Numbered from the stretch's first letter, positions 27,376 to 36,406 are shown. The stretch: DNA of 64,000 nucleotides from an uncultured Desulfobulbus sp. (GCF_963664075.1 NZ_OY760916.1:3493001-3557000), one strand, 5' to 3'. The notes: generated from the sequence alone by a model not told the origin. Program-made: numbers and translations.

Positions 27376-28046
27376 TGCTTTTGGCAGATTTTGGCACCTC
27401 ATACTGCAAAATATTTGAGCCTGAACAAGATAACGAACCCCGTATTGTGGCCACCCGTTCACTCGCTCGCGATTTCAAGGCAGATCTTGCCACTGGGCAC
27501 AATGCCGCGCGCCGAAGCTTCAAAAGCATTAATGAGCTAACAGCACTCGCACGTGGGGGAAGGTCAATTATTCAGGAGGAGGACTTTGTCCTCCTGGACT
27601 GTGGGAGCCGCGATATCAAGTTTGTTCGTTTTACAGGTGGCGAGGTGGTGGATATGGGTTGGAATGCGGAGTGTGGCGCCTCAATGGGATTCACCATTGA
27701 ACTGCTGGCCACTTACTACCAGATCGATTACACCACCCTCCCCGTTCCCAGCACCGGTTTTTCCATCACCTGTGGGGTTCTAGGGATGAGCCATATCTTT
27801 GATGCCGTCGTATCTGGGGCCTCAGAGGCCGAGGCTGTGGCAAAATTCGTGCGCGGTATTGCCCTCAACGCCTACCGTTTTGCTAAAGAGCCGGAACAGC
27901 TGTATCTCTCTGGAGGATTATGCGACAACCCGCTTTTTGTGCGCAGCTTTCCCTGTGAGGTGCATCCTTTAGGGCGCTTTGTTCTGCTTGAAGGGTTGTT
28001 GTCTACATTGAAAAAAGAGAACGCTCCTGCAACAGGGAGGGTGTAG
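27375..28046 (+). CDS. BadF/BadG/HgdC-type activator ATPase
   Basis: A 223-residue ASKHA-fold ATPase of the 2-hydroxyacyl-CoA dehydratase activator class. LLADFGTSYCKIF is phosphate-1 and FVLLDCGSRDIKFVRF phosphate-2. LYLSGGLCDNPLFVRSF is the adenosine motif. Cys100 (AECGASMGF) and Cys133 (ITCGVLGMS) match the two cysteines that hold the bridging [4Fe-4S] cluster of the HgdC dimer. Such proteins inject one electron per ATP into a partner. No dehydratase is encoded here; the partner is presumably the overlapping Cys-rich protein. A compact member (HgdC is about 260 residues). Confidence 0.78.
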   Translation: MLLADFGTSYCKIFEPEQDNEPRIVATRSLARDFKADLATGHNAARRSFKSINELTALARGGRSIIQEEDFVLLDCGSRDIKFVRFTGGEVVDMGWNAECGASMGFTIELLATYYQIDYTTLPVPSTGFSITCGVLGMSHIFDAVVSGASEAEAVAKFVRGIALNAYRFAKEPEQLYLSGGLCDNPLFVRSFPCEVHPLGRFVLLEGLLSTLKKENAPATGRV

Positions 28047-28122
28047 GGGATCACGTTTTTTGAGCCCACCGCAAGCGCGTCTTTATCTGATCATGAGCTG
28101 CATGCTCACCTGAGTTGTAAAC

Positions 28123-28160
28123 ATAAAAAAAAACCGGACTTGAATAAGTCCGGTTTTTTT
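28123..28160. terminator. Bidirectional intrinsic terminator
   Basis: AAAAACCGGACTT-gaat-AAGTCCGGTTTTTTTT forms a perfect 11-bp stem flanked by A and T runs, so it can stop transcription from both the plus-strand ATPase operon and the minus-strand small gene that converge here. Confidence 0.88.
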
Positions 28161-28211
28161 TATTACTCAAAGCTAAAGAAAAAAAGCTTCAAACAGAGTG
28201 TTTGTCCCTGC

Positions 28212-28322
28212 TTACTTATCTTTCTTTTTTTCTTTTTTCTTCTTTTTGAGAGCTTTCTTCATGGGACAGCTTCCGCACATCTTCCCTTTTTTAGCAAATT
28301 TACCGCAACATTTTTTCCCCAC
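28212..28322 (-). CDS. 36-residue Cys/Lys-rich small protein
   Basis: A short gene starting with GTG at 28322, preceded 6 bases away by GGAGGAG, a near-perfect ribosome site. The product begins MGKKCCGKFAKKGKMCGSCP and ends in a lysine-rich tail (about 20 of 36 residues are Lys). The four cysteines (5, 6, 16, 19) could form a metal or Fe-S site; the basic tail suggests contact with nucleic acid, membrane or an acidic partner. A Fur-box-like palindrome lies about 85 bases upstream and a strong terminator about 50 bases downstream. I know of no assigned function. Confidence 0.72.
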   Translation of the reverse strand: MGKKCCGKFAKKGKMCGSCPMKKALKKKKKEKKKDK

Positions 28323-28407
28323 GATGCTCCTCCTGATTCAACTCGGTCAAGTGTTTGTTCCAACCTCTTGTTTTTTACGATAAAGCTGATATCAGGAATT
28401 GCAAAGA

Positions 28408-28426
28408 GAATAATTATCAATTATTC
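28408..28426 (-). promoter_or_regulatory. Fur-box-like 19-bp palindrome
   Basis: GAATAATT-ATC-AATTATTC is a perfect 8-bp inverted repeat with 3-base centre. On the minus strand it contains TGATAAT-T-ATTCTCT, close to the 7-1-7 Fur consensus TGATAATnATTATCA. It lies upstream of the 36-residue Cys/Lys protein gene. Iron control is inferred from the motif only; AT-rich palindromes of this kind can also arise by chance. Confidence 0.4.
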
Positions 28427-28474
28427 AAAAAACACCTTGATTCCCCTCGCTGGCATTTGAGTAGGCCCTTGCTC

Positions 28475-29206
28475 TTACTGGGCTGGCTTTGCCTCTGGCT
28501 TGCTCTCCTCAGGTTTCACTATCTCCAGCAACTCCACCTCAAACTTGAGCATGGAACCGGGCTCAATCACGGGAGGGGCTCCACGATCACCGTAGGCAAG
28601 ATCCGGTGGTATAAAAAGCTCATAGGTTGAGCCAACAGGCATGAGTGGCAGAGCCTCCTGCCAACCAAGAATGACCTTGTTGACCTGAAAAACAGCGGGC
28701 TGATTTCTTTTGTAAGAACTGTCAAACTCAGTGCCGTTTAAAAGGGTCCCTTTGTAGTTGACCTTAACGGTATCTGTGGGCAGGGGTTTTGCCCCTTCAC
28801 CCAGTTTAACGACCTTATACTGCAGGCCGGATTGGGTCTCGTTCACGCCCTCTTTGGTTTTATTTTCCTTGAGAAAGGTGTCCGCCGCCAACCTGTTTTT
28901 TTGAATCATGCTCACTTGCGCGTTGAGCTGACGTTGCTGTTGACGCTGAGCAAAAGCCTTCTGAATGGCGTCTGCCTCATCTTTGGCGATCAGTGGTTTT
29001 TTGCCATTGTAGGCATCGAGAATTCCCTGATTGATAACCTCAAAATCAAAATTTTCTTCAAGGTTTTTAAAATACTCGCCAAGATCAAGTCCTATAACAT
29101 AACTCAATTTCTGATCATCTGTTTTCAGCTCAGTGGGTTGATCAGCAGCCCAGGCCGCACTTGTTGTCAGCAAAACTGACAGCAATCCGGTCATAACTAA
29201 TCTCAT
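28475..29206 (-). CDS. FKBP-type peptidyl-prolyl isomerase, secreted (FkpA/Mip-like)
   Basis: About 243 residues from the ATG at 29206, which follows AAGGAG; a longer frame to 29269 lacks a ribosome site and would bury the signal peptide. The signal peptide MRLVMTGLLSVLLTTSAAWA targets it to the periplasm. The N-terminal dimerisation domain (about 25-130) begins KLSYVIGLDLGEYFKN and contains the RQQQRQLN helix. The C-terminal FKBP domain has VKVNYKGTLLNGTEFDSSY, GWQEALPLMPVGS and IPPDLAYGDRGAPPVIEPGS. It catalyses proline isomerisation and chaperones folding of exported proteins. A short Pro-Glu-Lys tail follows. Confidence 0.92.
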   Translation of the reverse strand: MRLVMTGLLSVLLTTSAAWAADQPTELKTDDQKLSYVIGLDLGEYFKNLEENFDFEVINQGILDAYNGKKPLIAKDEADAIQKAFAQRQQQRQLNAQVSMIQKNRLAADTFLKENKTKEGVNETQSGLQYKVVKLGEGAKPLPTDTVKVNYKGTLLNGTEFDSSYKRNQPAVFQVNKVILGWQEALPLMPVGSTYELFIPPDLAYGDRGAPPVIEPGSMLKFEVELLEIVKPEESKPEAKPAQ

Positions 29207-29416
29207 AAAAAAGCTCCTTGTTTGTCGTTTTGGCAGACCAGACTCTGCGCATGCGGGAAAAATGCCCAACGCTAGCCTGGTTAGAAATCTTGTGAAAGGT
29301 AGAAAGTATGCACTCTTTTGAAGAATACAACTGTCCCGTACTTTTTCAAGAGTTTCATAGAGCTAAGCATTCTTCTCCCTCCCCTGTTCACACTTTTTTG
29401 GAGCTCACCCAGAATA

Positions 29417-29460
29417 AAAAAAGGGCGTTTTGTTGATTGTGCACTCAACAAAACGCCCCT
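29417..29460 (-). terminator. Terminator of the ior-paaK-liv operon
   Basis: On the minus strand GGGGCGTTTTGTTGAGTGCA continues to its complement CAACAAAACGCCC, a 13-bp stem followed by TTTTTTT. It lies 44 bases past the stop of the last gene of the operon. Confidence 0.88.
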
Positions 29461-29503
29461 TCTCAAATCACTCCACACACAGGCCAGGTGGAACAGCCTA
29501 GAA

Positions 29504-30802
29504 TCAGAGTTTTCTGCGATCGATAACCCGCTTCGCCTTTCCTTCAAAACGCTCCAGGCTTTTCTCCTCAACCAGCTTCACATCCACACTGACTCCAAGC
29601 TCGGAGGCCAGGCGGCTTTTGATGGTATCGATCACCTGACGCTGCTTTTTCATCTCATCAAAGAAGATGGACTCCATCACCTCGACCTTGACCGTGATTT
29701 TGTCGGCATGGTTTTCACGATCAACGATGATCTGATAGTGAGGCTCGGTTTCCTCGACCTCAAAGAGGACTTTTTCAATCTGCATCGGAAAGACATTGAC
29801 GCCTTTGATGATGAGCATATCATCGGAGCGGCCCATAACCCGTTCCATCCGTTTCAGGGTACGCCCGCATTTGCATGCCCCGGGAATAAACCGGGTCAGA
29901 TCGCGGGTCCGATACCGAATCATGGGGAAGGCCTCTTTCGTCAGGGTGGTGATCACCAACTCGCCCACCTCGCCCTCGGCTACCGGCTCCATGGTTTTGG
30001 GATCAAGAATCTCCAAAATAAAATGATCTTCATTGATATGCAGGCCATTGCACTCCAGACACTCCCCCGCAACCCCCGGCCCCATGACCTCGGAAAGGCC
30101 ATAGTTATCGGTGGCGATAATTCCCAGTTTCTGGTGAATCTCCTGGCGCATCCCCTCGGACCAGGGTTCCCCACCAAAAAGACCATAGCGCAGGGAAAGA
30201 CCGTTGGGGTTAATGCCCATATCCATCATGGTATCGGCCATGACCAGGGCATAGGAAGGCGTACAGACGAGCGCGGTCGTTTTGAAATCCTGCATGATCT
30301 GAATCTGACGTTTGGTGTTCCCCGCAGATATCGGAATGACCGAGGTACCGACGGTTTCAGCACCGTAGTGGAGACCAAAGCCACCGGTAAAAAGACCGTA
30401 GCCAAAGGCGATCTGAATCACATCGTTTTTGGTGACACCGGCTGCGGTGATGACTCGCGCCGCCAGGTTCGACCAGGTTTTGATATCGTTCTGGCTGTAG
30501 CCAACCACGGTGGCCTGGCCGGAAGTTCCCGAGGAGGAGTGCACTCGGACCACATCGCGCAAGGGAACGGCAAAAAGCCCATAGGGATAATTGTCGCGCA
30601 GATCCTGTTTCTCGGTAAAGGGAAGACGGCGCAGATCATCAAGCGAGCGAATGCTCTCGTAATTAAACTTGATCTCGTCAAATTTCTTTTTATAGAAGGG
30701 TACGTTGGTGCCCACCCGGTAGAGCGTCGATTGCAGACGCTCCAGTTGGAGTTGTTCCAGATCCTCCCTTGCCATACATTCGCGTTCCGGTTCCCAGTAC
30801 AT
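29504..30802 (-). CDS. paaK: Phenylacetate-CoA ligase (distal copy)
   Basis: A 432-residue AMP-forming arylacetate-CoA ligase. It activates phenylacetate or a related aryl acid with ATP and Co[19 protein letters not shown] is the phosphate-binding loop; [17 protein letters not shown] and [13 protein letters not shown] are the adenylate-binding motifs. The C-terminal lid contains [20 protein letters not shown] and ends [15 protein letters not shown] with the catalytic Lys. Last gene of the operon, separated from livF by a repeat-bearing gap of 254 bases. About half identical by eye to the second copy at 36436, so the two may differ in substrate. Confidence 0.93.
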   Translation of the reverse strand: MYWEPERECMAREDLEQLQLERLQSTLYRVGTNVPFYKKKFDEIKFNYESIRSLDDLRRLPFTEKQDLRDNYPYGLFAVPLRDVVRVHSSSGTSGQATVVGYSQNDIKTWSNLAARVITAAGVTKNDVIQIAFGYGLFTGGFGLHYGAETVGTSVIPISAGNTKRQIQIMQDFKTTALVCTPSYALVMADTMMDMGINPNGLSLRYGLFGGEPWSEGMRQEIHQKLGIIATDNYGLSEVMGPGVAGECLECNGLHINEDHFILEILDPKTMEPVAEGEVGELVITTLTKEAFPMIRYRTRDLTRFIPGACKCGRTLKRMERVMGRSDDMLIIKGVNVFPMQIEKVLFEVEETEPHYQIIVDRENHADKITVKVEVMESIFFDEMKKQRQVIDTIKSRLASELGVSVDVKLVEEKSLERFEGKAKRVIDRRKL

Positions 30803-30904
30803 AATCGCTTTTTTGTCTAATTTTTTTGATAAAGGCCCTCGTTCATCTCGTATGGGCGGGGGCTCCGCATTTATTTACATGATTACCATCAATGCTCAGC
30901 TTGA

Positions 30905-31020
30905 AAAAAAGCGATCTCTCCCTCTGGTCGAGATGACATCCGGGTAGTACGTGACGTCTGGCTTATGGCCGCAACATCGATGTCATCCCGTGGCATCTGA
31001 GGGATCTCGCTGTTCTAAGC
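30905..31020. repeat. Long imperfect inverted repeat between livF and paaK
   Basis: GCGATCTCTCCCTCTGGTCG, then AGATGACAT, is matched in inverted orientation by ATCGATGTCATCCCGTGGCA, then TCTGAGGGATCTCGC, about 50 bases later. The transcript would fold into a long hairpin. It resembles dispersed intergenic palindromes; it may tune expression of the last operon gene. Confidence 0.55.
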
Positions 31021-31056
31021 GGCAGCTGAGATTCGGGGTGATACCCCACCTTTAAA

Positions 31057-31785
31057 CTACTCTGTAACTTTTTCCCGGCCCAAGTAGGCCCGCTGGACAT
31101 CGGTGTTGGCCAGCAAAATATCGCTGGGCCCCTGGACAATAACCTTGCCGACCTCAAGCACGTATCCCCGATCGGCAATACCCAAGGCAGCCTTGGCGTT
31201 TTGCTCGATCAACAGCACCGTATTGCCCTCTTCTCGCAGGCGGAGAATAATCTGAAAGATGTCCCGGACAATCAAGGGGGCCAGACCGGTGGAGGGCTCA
31301 TCCATCATCACCAACCGGGGTTTGGACATCAGCGCCCTGCCCATGGCAAGCATCTGCTGTTCACCGCCTGACAAGGTTCCTGCAAACTGATTGCGCCGTT
31401 CCCGCAAAATGGGAAAGAGTTCATACTGATGCTCCAGTTCCTTATGCACAGCCGCACGCCCCTGCCTTTTTTGGAGCACATGACCGCCAAGCAGAAGATT
31501 TTCCTCCACCGACATGGAGGCAAAGACCTGACGGTTTTCAGGGACCAAGGCACAGCCGGAGGCAACAATCTGCCCCACCGAGCTGCGACAGCAGGGAGTG
31601 TTGAGAAAGCTGATATCCCCTTTGGTCGGTTTAATCAACCCAATGATGGTATGCAGCAGCGTGGTTTTACCGGCACCGTTGGCACCGATCATGGTGACAA
31701 TTTCGCCGGGATCCACATGCAGTGAGATATTTTTCAGGACTCGGAGTTTACCGTAGCCAGCATCGAGGTTTCGAATCTTGAGCAT
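31057..31785 (-). CDS. livF: Branched-chain amino-acid ABC transporter ATPase LivF
   Basis: A 242-residue ABC ATPase. Walker A is MIGANGAGKTTLLHTI, the signature is LSGGEQQMLAMGRALM, Walker B is LVMMDEPSTGLAPL and the switch His is replaced by Gln in VLLIEQN, as is usual in LivF. It powers uptake with LivG, LivH, LivM and LivK. The gene follows livG by 32 bases. Confidence 0.95.
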   Translation of the reverse strand: MLKIRNLDAGYGKLRVLKNISLHVDPGEIVTMIGANGAGKTTLLHTIIGLIKPTKGDISFLNTPCCRSSVGQIVASGCALVPENRQVFASMSVEENLLLGGHVLQKRQGRAAVHKELEHQYELFPILRERRNQFAGTLSGGEQQMLAMGRALMSKPRLVMMDEPSTGLAPLIVRDIFQIILRLREEGNTVLLIEQNAKAALGIADRGYVLEVGKVIVQGPSDILLANTDVQRAYLGREKVTE

Positions 31786-31817
31786 GAGCAGTTACGTGTG
31801 GGGAATGAAAAAACCGT

Positions 31818-32612
31818 TTACACGGTTTCATCTTCTCCCAGATAAATTTTTATGACTTCTTCATTCTGCTGAATATGAGCCGGAATATCCTCTGCCAGCT
31901 TGGAGCCAAAGCTCAGCACCACAATCTCGTCGGAGATATCCATAACCAGGGACATATCGTGCTCCACCAGGAGCACAGTAATGCCCATATCGCGGATGGT
32001 ACAGATCAACCGGGCCACCTCGGCGGTCTCGTAGATATTCAATCCGGCGGCGGGTTCATCCAGCAGGATCAGCTTGGGTTCCAGGGCCAGAGCGCGGGCC
32101 ATCTCCACCGCTCGCTGTTGGCCAAAGGCAAGGCTTGCGGCCTCGGTGTTGGCTAAATCAGCAATGCCCAAGAGATCAAGCAACTCCATGGAACGGGTAC
32201 GTATGGCCTTCTCCTCTTTCCAGGTCGTGGGGAGCGAGAGCATACCCGCAAAGAAGCCGCTCCGGCTGCGGGTATGCCGTCCCACCATGACACATTCCAG
32301 GGCACTCATGCCATGAAAGAGCTTAATATTCTGAAAGGTGCGAGCCATGCCCATGCGGGCGATCTCATAGGTCTTTTGCTTTTGAATAGCCTGGCCGCCA
32401 AAATGAATACTCCCTTCGCTCACCGGCAGGTTACCGGCAATGAGATTAAAGAGCGTGGTCTTGCCGGCACCGTTAGGTCCGATCACCGCCTTGATGCTCC
32501 CGGTTTTAACCTTGAAACTCACGTCGTTGACCGCATGCAGGCCGCCAAAGCGTTTATGCACCCCGGCAAGTTCCAGCATGATCTCATTTTTCTCAGGCTT
32601 CTTGGGGCTCAT
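31818..32612 (-). CDS. livG: Branched-chain amino-acid ABC transporter ATPase LivG
   Basis: A 264-residue ABC ATPase with Walker A VIGPNGAGKTTLFNLIAG, signature LAFGQQRAVEMARALAL, Walker B LILLDEPAAGLNIYE and switch VLLVEHDMSLVMDI. The LivG-type AARGMARTFQNIKLF-like loop (MGMARTFQNIKLFHGM) is present. Start overlaps the livM stop by 4 bases. Confidence 0.95.
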   Translation of the reverse strand: MSPKKPEKNEIMLELAGVHKRFGGLHAVNDVSFKVKTGSIKAVIGPNGAGKTTLFNLIAGNLPVSEGSIHFGGQAIQKQKTYEIARMGMARTFQNIKLFHGMSALECVMVGRHTRSRSGFFAGMLSLPTTWKEEKAIRTRSMELLDLLGIADLANTEAASLAFGQQRAVEMARALALEPKLILLDEPAAGLNIYETAEVARLICTIRDMGITVLLVEHDMSLVMDISDEIVVLSFGSKLAEDIPAHIQQNEEVIKIYLGEDETV

Positions 32613-33673
32613 GCGCGACCTCCTAAAATCAGCTGACGCAACAGAGGGCGAAGCTTAAAACTGAGAATACCTTCAGGGGAAAAGAGCATCACCAGAATAA
32701 GAATGCCCCCAAAGACGGCATCGTCAAAGCTGCCAAAAACACCCCGCAGGGAAAGGAAGGTCAGGCCAACGCCCATGATCAGGGTCCCCCAGAGGTTGAG
32801 CATGCCGCCGACGGCAACCAGGGCCACATAGCGCACCGACTTCATCACAGATGCCTCGGAGGGTCCTATACCACCGTTGTAATGGGTGAGGAGCACACCG
32901 GCAATTGCCGCGTAGATAGCGCTGAGGACAAAGACCTTGAGTTTAAAACGTCCTGCGTTGATGCCCGAGGCCTCGGCCGCCTCTTCCGAGCTGTGCAGGG
33001 AACGGAGCGCCCGGCCAACTCGGGAGCCGATCAGGTTAATGAGAAAGAGCATGCACAAAATAAGCAGGATCCAGGATGCGTAGAAATTAAGCACCCGGTG
33101 GCTCATGTCGCCGCTGATGGTGAGAAAGGGCAGCAGGGTAAAACCAGGAACCTCGGTAATGCCGTCCGACTCACCGAAATAAGGCATGGCCAAAAATATG
33201 CGGTAGACAATGGTGCCAAAGCCCAAGGTCGCCATGGCCAGATAATGTCCTTTCAACTTGAGCACGGGGATGCCAATAACCAGCGCCACCACACCGGCGG
33301 TGGTCACGGCAACAATACAGGCCATCCAGGGGGTAAAGGTCATCTGGCTCAGACCGTATATATCCTGACCATGGACGATCACACCGGCTTTATCCAGCAG
33401 CTGTACCCACCAGGTGTGGGCAAAGGGCTCCAGGTTGCGGGTGGTCAATGCGGCCGCCAGGTAACCGCCAATGGCAAAAAATCCGGCATGACCGATGGAA
33501 ATCTGACCGGCGTAACCCATAAGTACACCCAGGCCGATGATCACCAGTCCGTAATAGGCCGACATGGTTAACTGGGTCAGGTAATATTGGGTTCCGGTCC
33601 ACACCGTGAGCAGGTGCAGGACCACCATGAGCGCACTTAAGCCAATTAAGGGAAGATAGTTTCGGGTCTTCAT
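32609..33673 (-). CDS. livM: Branched-chain amino-acid ABC transporter permease LivM
   Basis: A 354-residue membrane permease with about ten hydrophobic helices and family motifs GYAGQISIGHAGFFAIGGY, KGHYLAMATLGFGTIVY, and RALRSLHSSEEAAEASGIN as the ATPase-coupling loop. It forms the translocation channel with LivH. Overlaps livH by one base and livG by four. Confidence 0.94.
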   Translation of the reverse strand: MKTRNYLPLIGLSALMVVLHLLTVWTGTQYYLTQLTMSAYYGLVIIGLGVLMGYAGQISIGHAGFFAIGGYLAAALTTRNLEPFAHTWWVQLLDKAGVIVHGQDIYGLSQMTFTPWMACIVAVTTAGVVALVIGIPVLKLKGHYLAMATLGFGTIVYRIFLAMPYFGESDGITEVPGFTLLPFLTISGDMSHRVLNFYASWILLILCMLFLINLIGSRVGRALRSLHSSEEAAEASGINAGRFKLKVFVLSAIYAAIAGVLLTHYNGGIGPSEASVMKSVRYVALVAVGGMLNLWGTLIMGVGLTFLSLRGVFGSFDDAVFGGILILVMLFSPEGILSFKLRPLLRQLILGGRA

Positions 33674-34563
33674 CAGAAATCCTTTAAACGAGCAGCGTCA
33701 CTGGACCCGAACAGTCCGTGCGGTTTGACAAAGAGAATCACCAGCAGGATAGCAATGGAGATCGCATCCTGAAAGGCCAGCGGCACCACGGAAACGGAAA
33801 ACGCCTCTATAATCCCCAGGAGGATCCCCGCAGCCACTGCAGCACCGGAATTGCCCAGGCCACCAAGGATAGCCACCGTGAATCCTTTGATCGCAAGCGC
33901 GGAACCGCTGTCGTACTGGGTATAGGTAATAGGCGACATCACACAGCCTGCCAGGGCACCGATTCCTGCACTCAGCATAAAGGAGAGGGTCACCATGTTG
34001 CGGGCATTGATGCCGCAAAGCAGGGCTGCTGTTCGGTTGGCGGAGCAGGCACGCATCTCCCGGCCAATGGGGGTATTCTTAAAGAATAGGTTCAACCCGA
34101 GGACCATGACCGCGCAGGCAAGAATCACCCAGACGACCTGGGGTGAAATATGGACACTACCCAGGGAAAAGGTCGTGATCTCGTTGCCGTAAAAGTAGGG
34201 AAGGCTGCGAATGGACTCACCCCAGATATGGAGTGCGGCTTCCCTGAGAAGAATGGAAATACCAATGGTGATGATGATCATCCGCATCACCGAGGGGCTC
34301 TGCAGCCAGCGGATAAAGAGGATCTCGATTGCAGCCCCGATGAGCATGGTCAGCGCAACCGCACAGACGATAGCCAGCGGCAAGGGCATGAATTGCAGCA
34401 AAGAGATGGAGATCATTCCCCCCAGCATAACAAACTCGCCCTGGGCAAAGTTGATAATGCCGGTGGCATTGTAGATGATATTAAACCCAATGGCGACAAC
34501 GGCATAGATGGAGCCGTAGGTGATGCCGGCAAAGAGGTATTGAAAAAAAAGGTCCGGACTCAT
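33673..34563 (-). CDS. livH: Branched-chain amino-acid ABC transporter permease LivH
   Basis: A 296-residue permease with about eight helices. YGSIYAVVAIGFNIIYNATG, INFAQGEFVMLGGMI and GREMRACSANRTAALLCGIN (coupling loop) are typical LivH features. GGLGNSGAAVAAGILLGIIE lies near the C-terminus. It is 161 bases after livK, beyond a hairpin that may act as a partial terminator. Confidence 0.94.
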   Translation of the reverse strand: MSPDLFFQYLFAGITYGSIYAVVAIGFNIIYNATGIINFAQGEFVMLGGMISISLLQFMPLPLAIVCAVALTMLIGAAIEILFIRWLQSPSVMRMIIITIGISILLREAALHIWGESIRSLPYFYGNEITTFSLGSVHISPQVVWVILACAVMVLGLNLFFKNTPIGREMRACSANRTAALLCGINARNMVTLSFMLSAGIGALAGCVMSPITYTQYDSGSALAIKGFTVAILGGLGNSGAAVAAGILLGIIEAFSVSVVPLAFQDAISIAILLVILFVKPHGLFGSSDAARLKDF

Positions 34564-34668
34564 GAACAGTGACTGGGGCGTAAAAGTCTACAGAGTACCT
34601 TGAAACATCCAAGACGCTCTAGAGAATGTCCATTCTTTCAGGCATGCTGGAGATGGACACAAGGCCTT

Positions 34669-34704
34669 AAAAAAGCAGACCGACGGGGAAGAGCCCCGCC
34701 GGTC
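34669..34704 (-). terminator. Hairpin between livK and livH (attenuating terminator)
   Basis: Minus strand GACCGGCGGGGC-tctt-CCCCGTCGGTC-TGCTTTTTT. A stable 11-bp stem followed by T residues, 20 bases after the livK stop. In Liv operons such a hairpin commonly lets the binding protein be made in excess over the membrane parts; that role is inferred. Confidence 0.7.
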
Positions 34705-34724
34705 GCCTGTCTTCTCGGTGTTGC

Positions 34725-35885
34725 TTACTTGCCCTGATAGAGGACAAAGTTACCGTCTTTGACCGTCATCATGGCAAAGGAATCGATGGTCAGTCCGTTA
34801 TGATCCGCCGGAGAAAAGGAGAACATTCCGCCAACACCGGCAAAATTCTGTAATCCTTCCACCGCATCACGCACCTTGGCGCGGTCATTGCCACCGATCT
34901 TGACGGCTTCGACGACCATGTTCATGGCATCATAGGCATAGCCGCCAAAGGCAGAGGCATCTTCTTTGTACTTGGCCTCGTAATCATTTTTGTACTGCAC
35001 CAGCCGCGCCTTCTGCGGGTTACTTTCGGCAAGCTGATCAACCACCAGAAGCCGACCACAGGGAAAGATGATCCCCTCTGCAGCAGCACCGGCAGCCTGA
35101 GCATATTTGATATTGCCAAAACCGTGTGACTGAAACAGGGGAACCTGCCAGCCAGCCTGACGCATATTTTTGGCAATGATAGCCTGGGCCGGCACGACTG
35201 ACCAGTTAATGACCGCCTGGATAGAGGCATCGGATTTGAGTTTGGCGACCAGGGCGCTTAAATCGGTGGCCTTGCTGTCGTAGGTCTCGGAGACAGCGAC
35301 TTTGACTCCGTACGAAGGGGCCATCTTTTCCAGCTGCGCCTTGCCCGCCTTACCAAAGCCGTCATTGCCTGCAGTAATGGCGATGGTGGTAATCCCCAGC
35401 CGCTGCATCTCCTCAAAGATCATCTGCGCGGCAAAAGAATCTTTCTGGGGGGTTTTAAACACATGCTTGGCCACGGGGTTGACGATAACCTCGGCGGCCG
35501 CACAGGAGATAAGGGTGGTTTTGCCAGCTTCGGCGATTTTTTTCACGGCCATGGATTCACCCGAGGTGGACGGCCCGATGATGGCAACGACCTTATCTTC
35601 TTCGATCAACTGTTTGGTGAAAGAGACTGCTTTCTCCGAGCGTCCAGCGGTGTCCTTGACGATGAGCTCAACCGTGTCGCCGTTAATGCCCCCGGCCTTG
35701 TTGATCTCGTCGACGATCATCTGCGCGCTTCTGGCCTCTGGTCCGCCCAGAAAAGAGGCGGGGCCGGTAACAGCGAAGATCGCTCCCACCTTGACGGTAC
35801 CAGCCCAGGCCGGTGCCAACATGGTGGACAGCGCAAGGGAGCAGACTGCTCCTCCAAGAGCCAAACATTTGATACTACGTTTCAT
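34725..35885 (-). CDS. livK: Branched-chain/aromatic amino-acid binding protein LivK
   Basis: A 386-residue periplasmic binding protein. I chose the ATG at 35885 because GGGGGGAA precedes it; a start four codons earlier lacks a ribosome site. The signal peptide MKRSIKCLALGGAVCSLALS leads to a cleavage site after APAWA. The mature part has VKVGAIFAVTGPASFLGGPE, VELIVKDTAGRSEKAV and IIGPSTSGESMAVKKIAEAG, typical of the Leu/Ile/Val-binding fold. The substrate could be branched-chain or aromatic amino acids; the operon favours aromatic ones. Confidence 0.93.
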   Translation of the reverse strand: MKRSIKCLALGGAVCSLALSTMLAPAWAGTVKVGAIFAVTGPASFLGGPEARSAQMIVDEINKAGGINGDTVELIVKDTAGRSEKAVSFTKQLIEEDKVVAIIGPSTSGESMAVKKIAEAGKTTLISCAAAEVIVNPVAKHVFKTPQKDSFAAQMIFEEMQRLGITTIAITAGNDGFGKAGKAQLEKMAPSYGVKVAVSETYDSKATDLSALVAKLKSDASIQAVINWSVVPAQAIIAKNMRQAGWQVPLFQSHGFGNIKYAQAAGAAAEGIIFPCGRLLVVDQLAESNPQKARLVQYKNDYEAKYKEDASAFGGYAYDAMNMVVEAVKIGGNDRAKVRDAVEGLQNFAGVGGMFSFSPADHNGLTIDSFAMMTVKDGNFVLYQGK

Positions 35886-35974
35886 GGTTCCCCCCATTTT
35901 GTTTGTAGTGATCGGATTGTAGAGGGGAGCACGAAACTCGCGTGCCCCCTTGTTATATCGAGCTTAGTTGACTG

Positions 35975-36406
35975 TCAGATGGAACAAATCTCCTGTCCAC
36001 TCAACAATTTAAAATCGCTCTTTTCGATAACGGCAATCGCCTTGTCCATATCATCAAAGCGAAAGATGAGTACGGCGTTGTCGCTGCTCTTATTGACAAA
36101 GGCATACATGTACTCAACATTGAGGCACGCCTCGTGGGCCACCTTAAGTACACTGGCCAGGCCGCCGGTCTGATCCGGAACTTCGACCGCGATAACATCG
36201 GTCTTGCCCACGGTGAAACCGCCTGCCCGCAGGGATTCCTTGGCCAGATCGACCTTATCGACAATGAGACGTAAAATACCAAAATCAGCTGTATCAGCCA
36301 CGGAAAGCGCACGAATGTTTATGCTCTTTTCCGCGAGAATACGGGTGATTTCTGCCAAACGTCCTGATTTATTTTCTAAAAAAACCGCAATCTGTTCTAC
36401 ACGCAT
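35975..36406 (-). CDS. Tandem ACT-domain protein
   Basis: A 143-residue protein made of two ACT domains (about 1-70 and 72-143). EQIAVFLENKSGRLAEITRI and VEVPDQTGGLASVLKVAHEA are the two ligand-loop regions. ACT domains bind amino acids, so it probably senses the substrate of the pathway and adjusts an enzyme or the transporter. Start at 36406 follows GGAGG. It lies between paaK and livK, a linkage often seen with phenylacetate-CoA ligases in anaerobes. No catalytic or DNA-binding domain. Confidence 0.88.
   Translation of the reverse strand: MRVEQIAVFLENKSGRLAEITRILAEKSINIRALSVADTADFGILRLIVDKVDLAKESLRAGGFTVGKTDVIAVEVPDQTGGLASVLKVAHEACLNVEYMYAFVNKSSDNAVLIFRFDDMDKAIAVIEKSDFKLLSGQEICSI

Noticed and set aside
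29318-30820. A 500-codon plus-strand frame opposite paaK
   Set aside because: Antisense shadow of the phenylacetate-CoA ligase gene; no recognisable domain.
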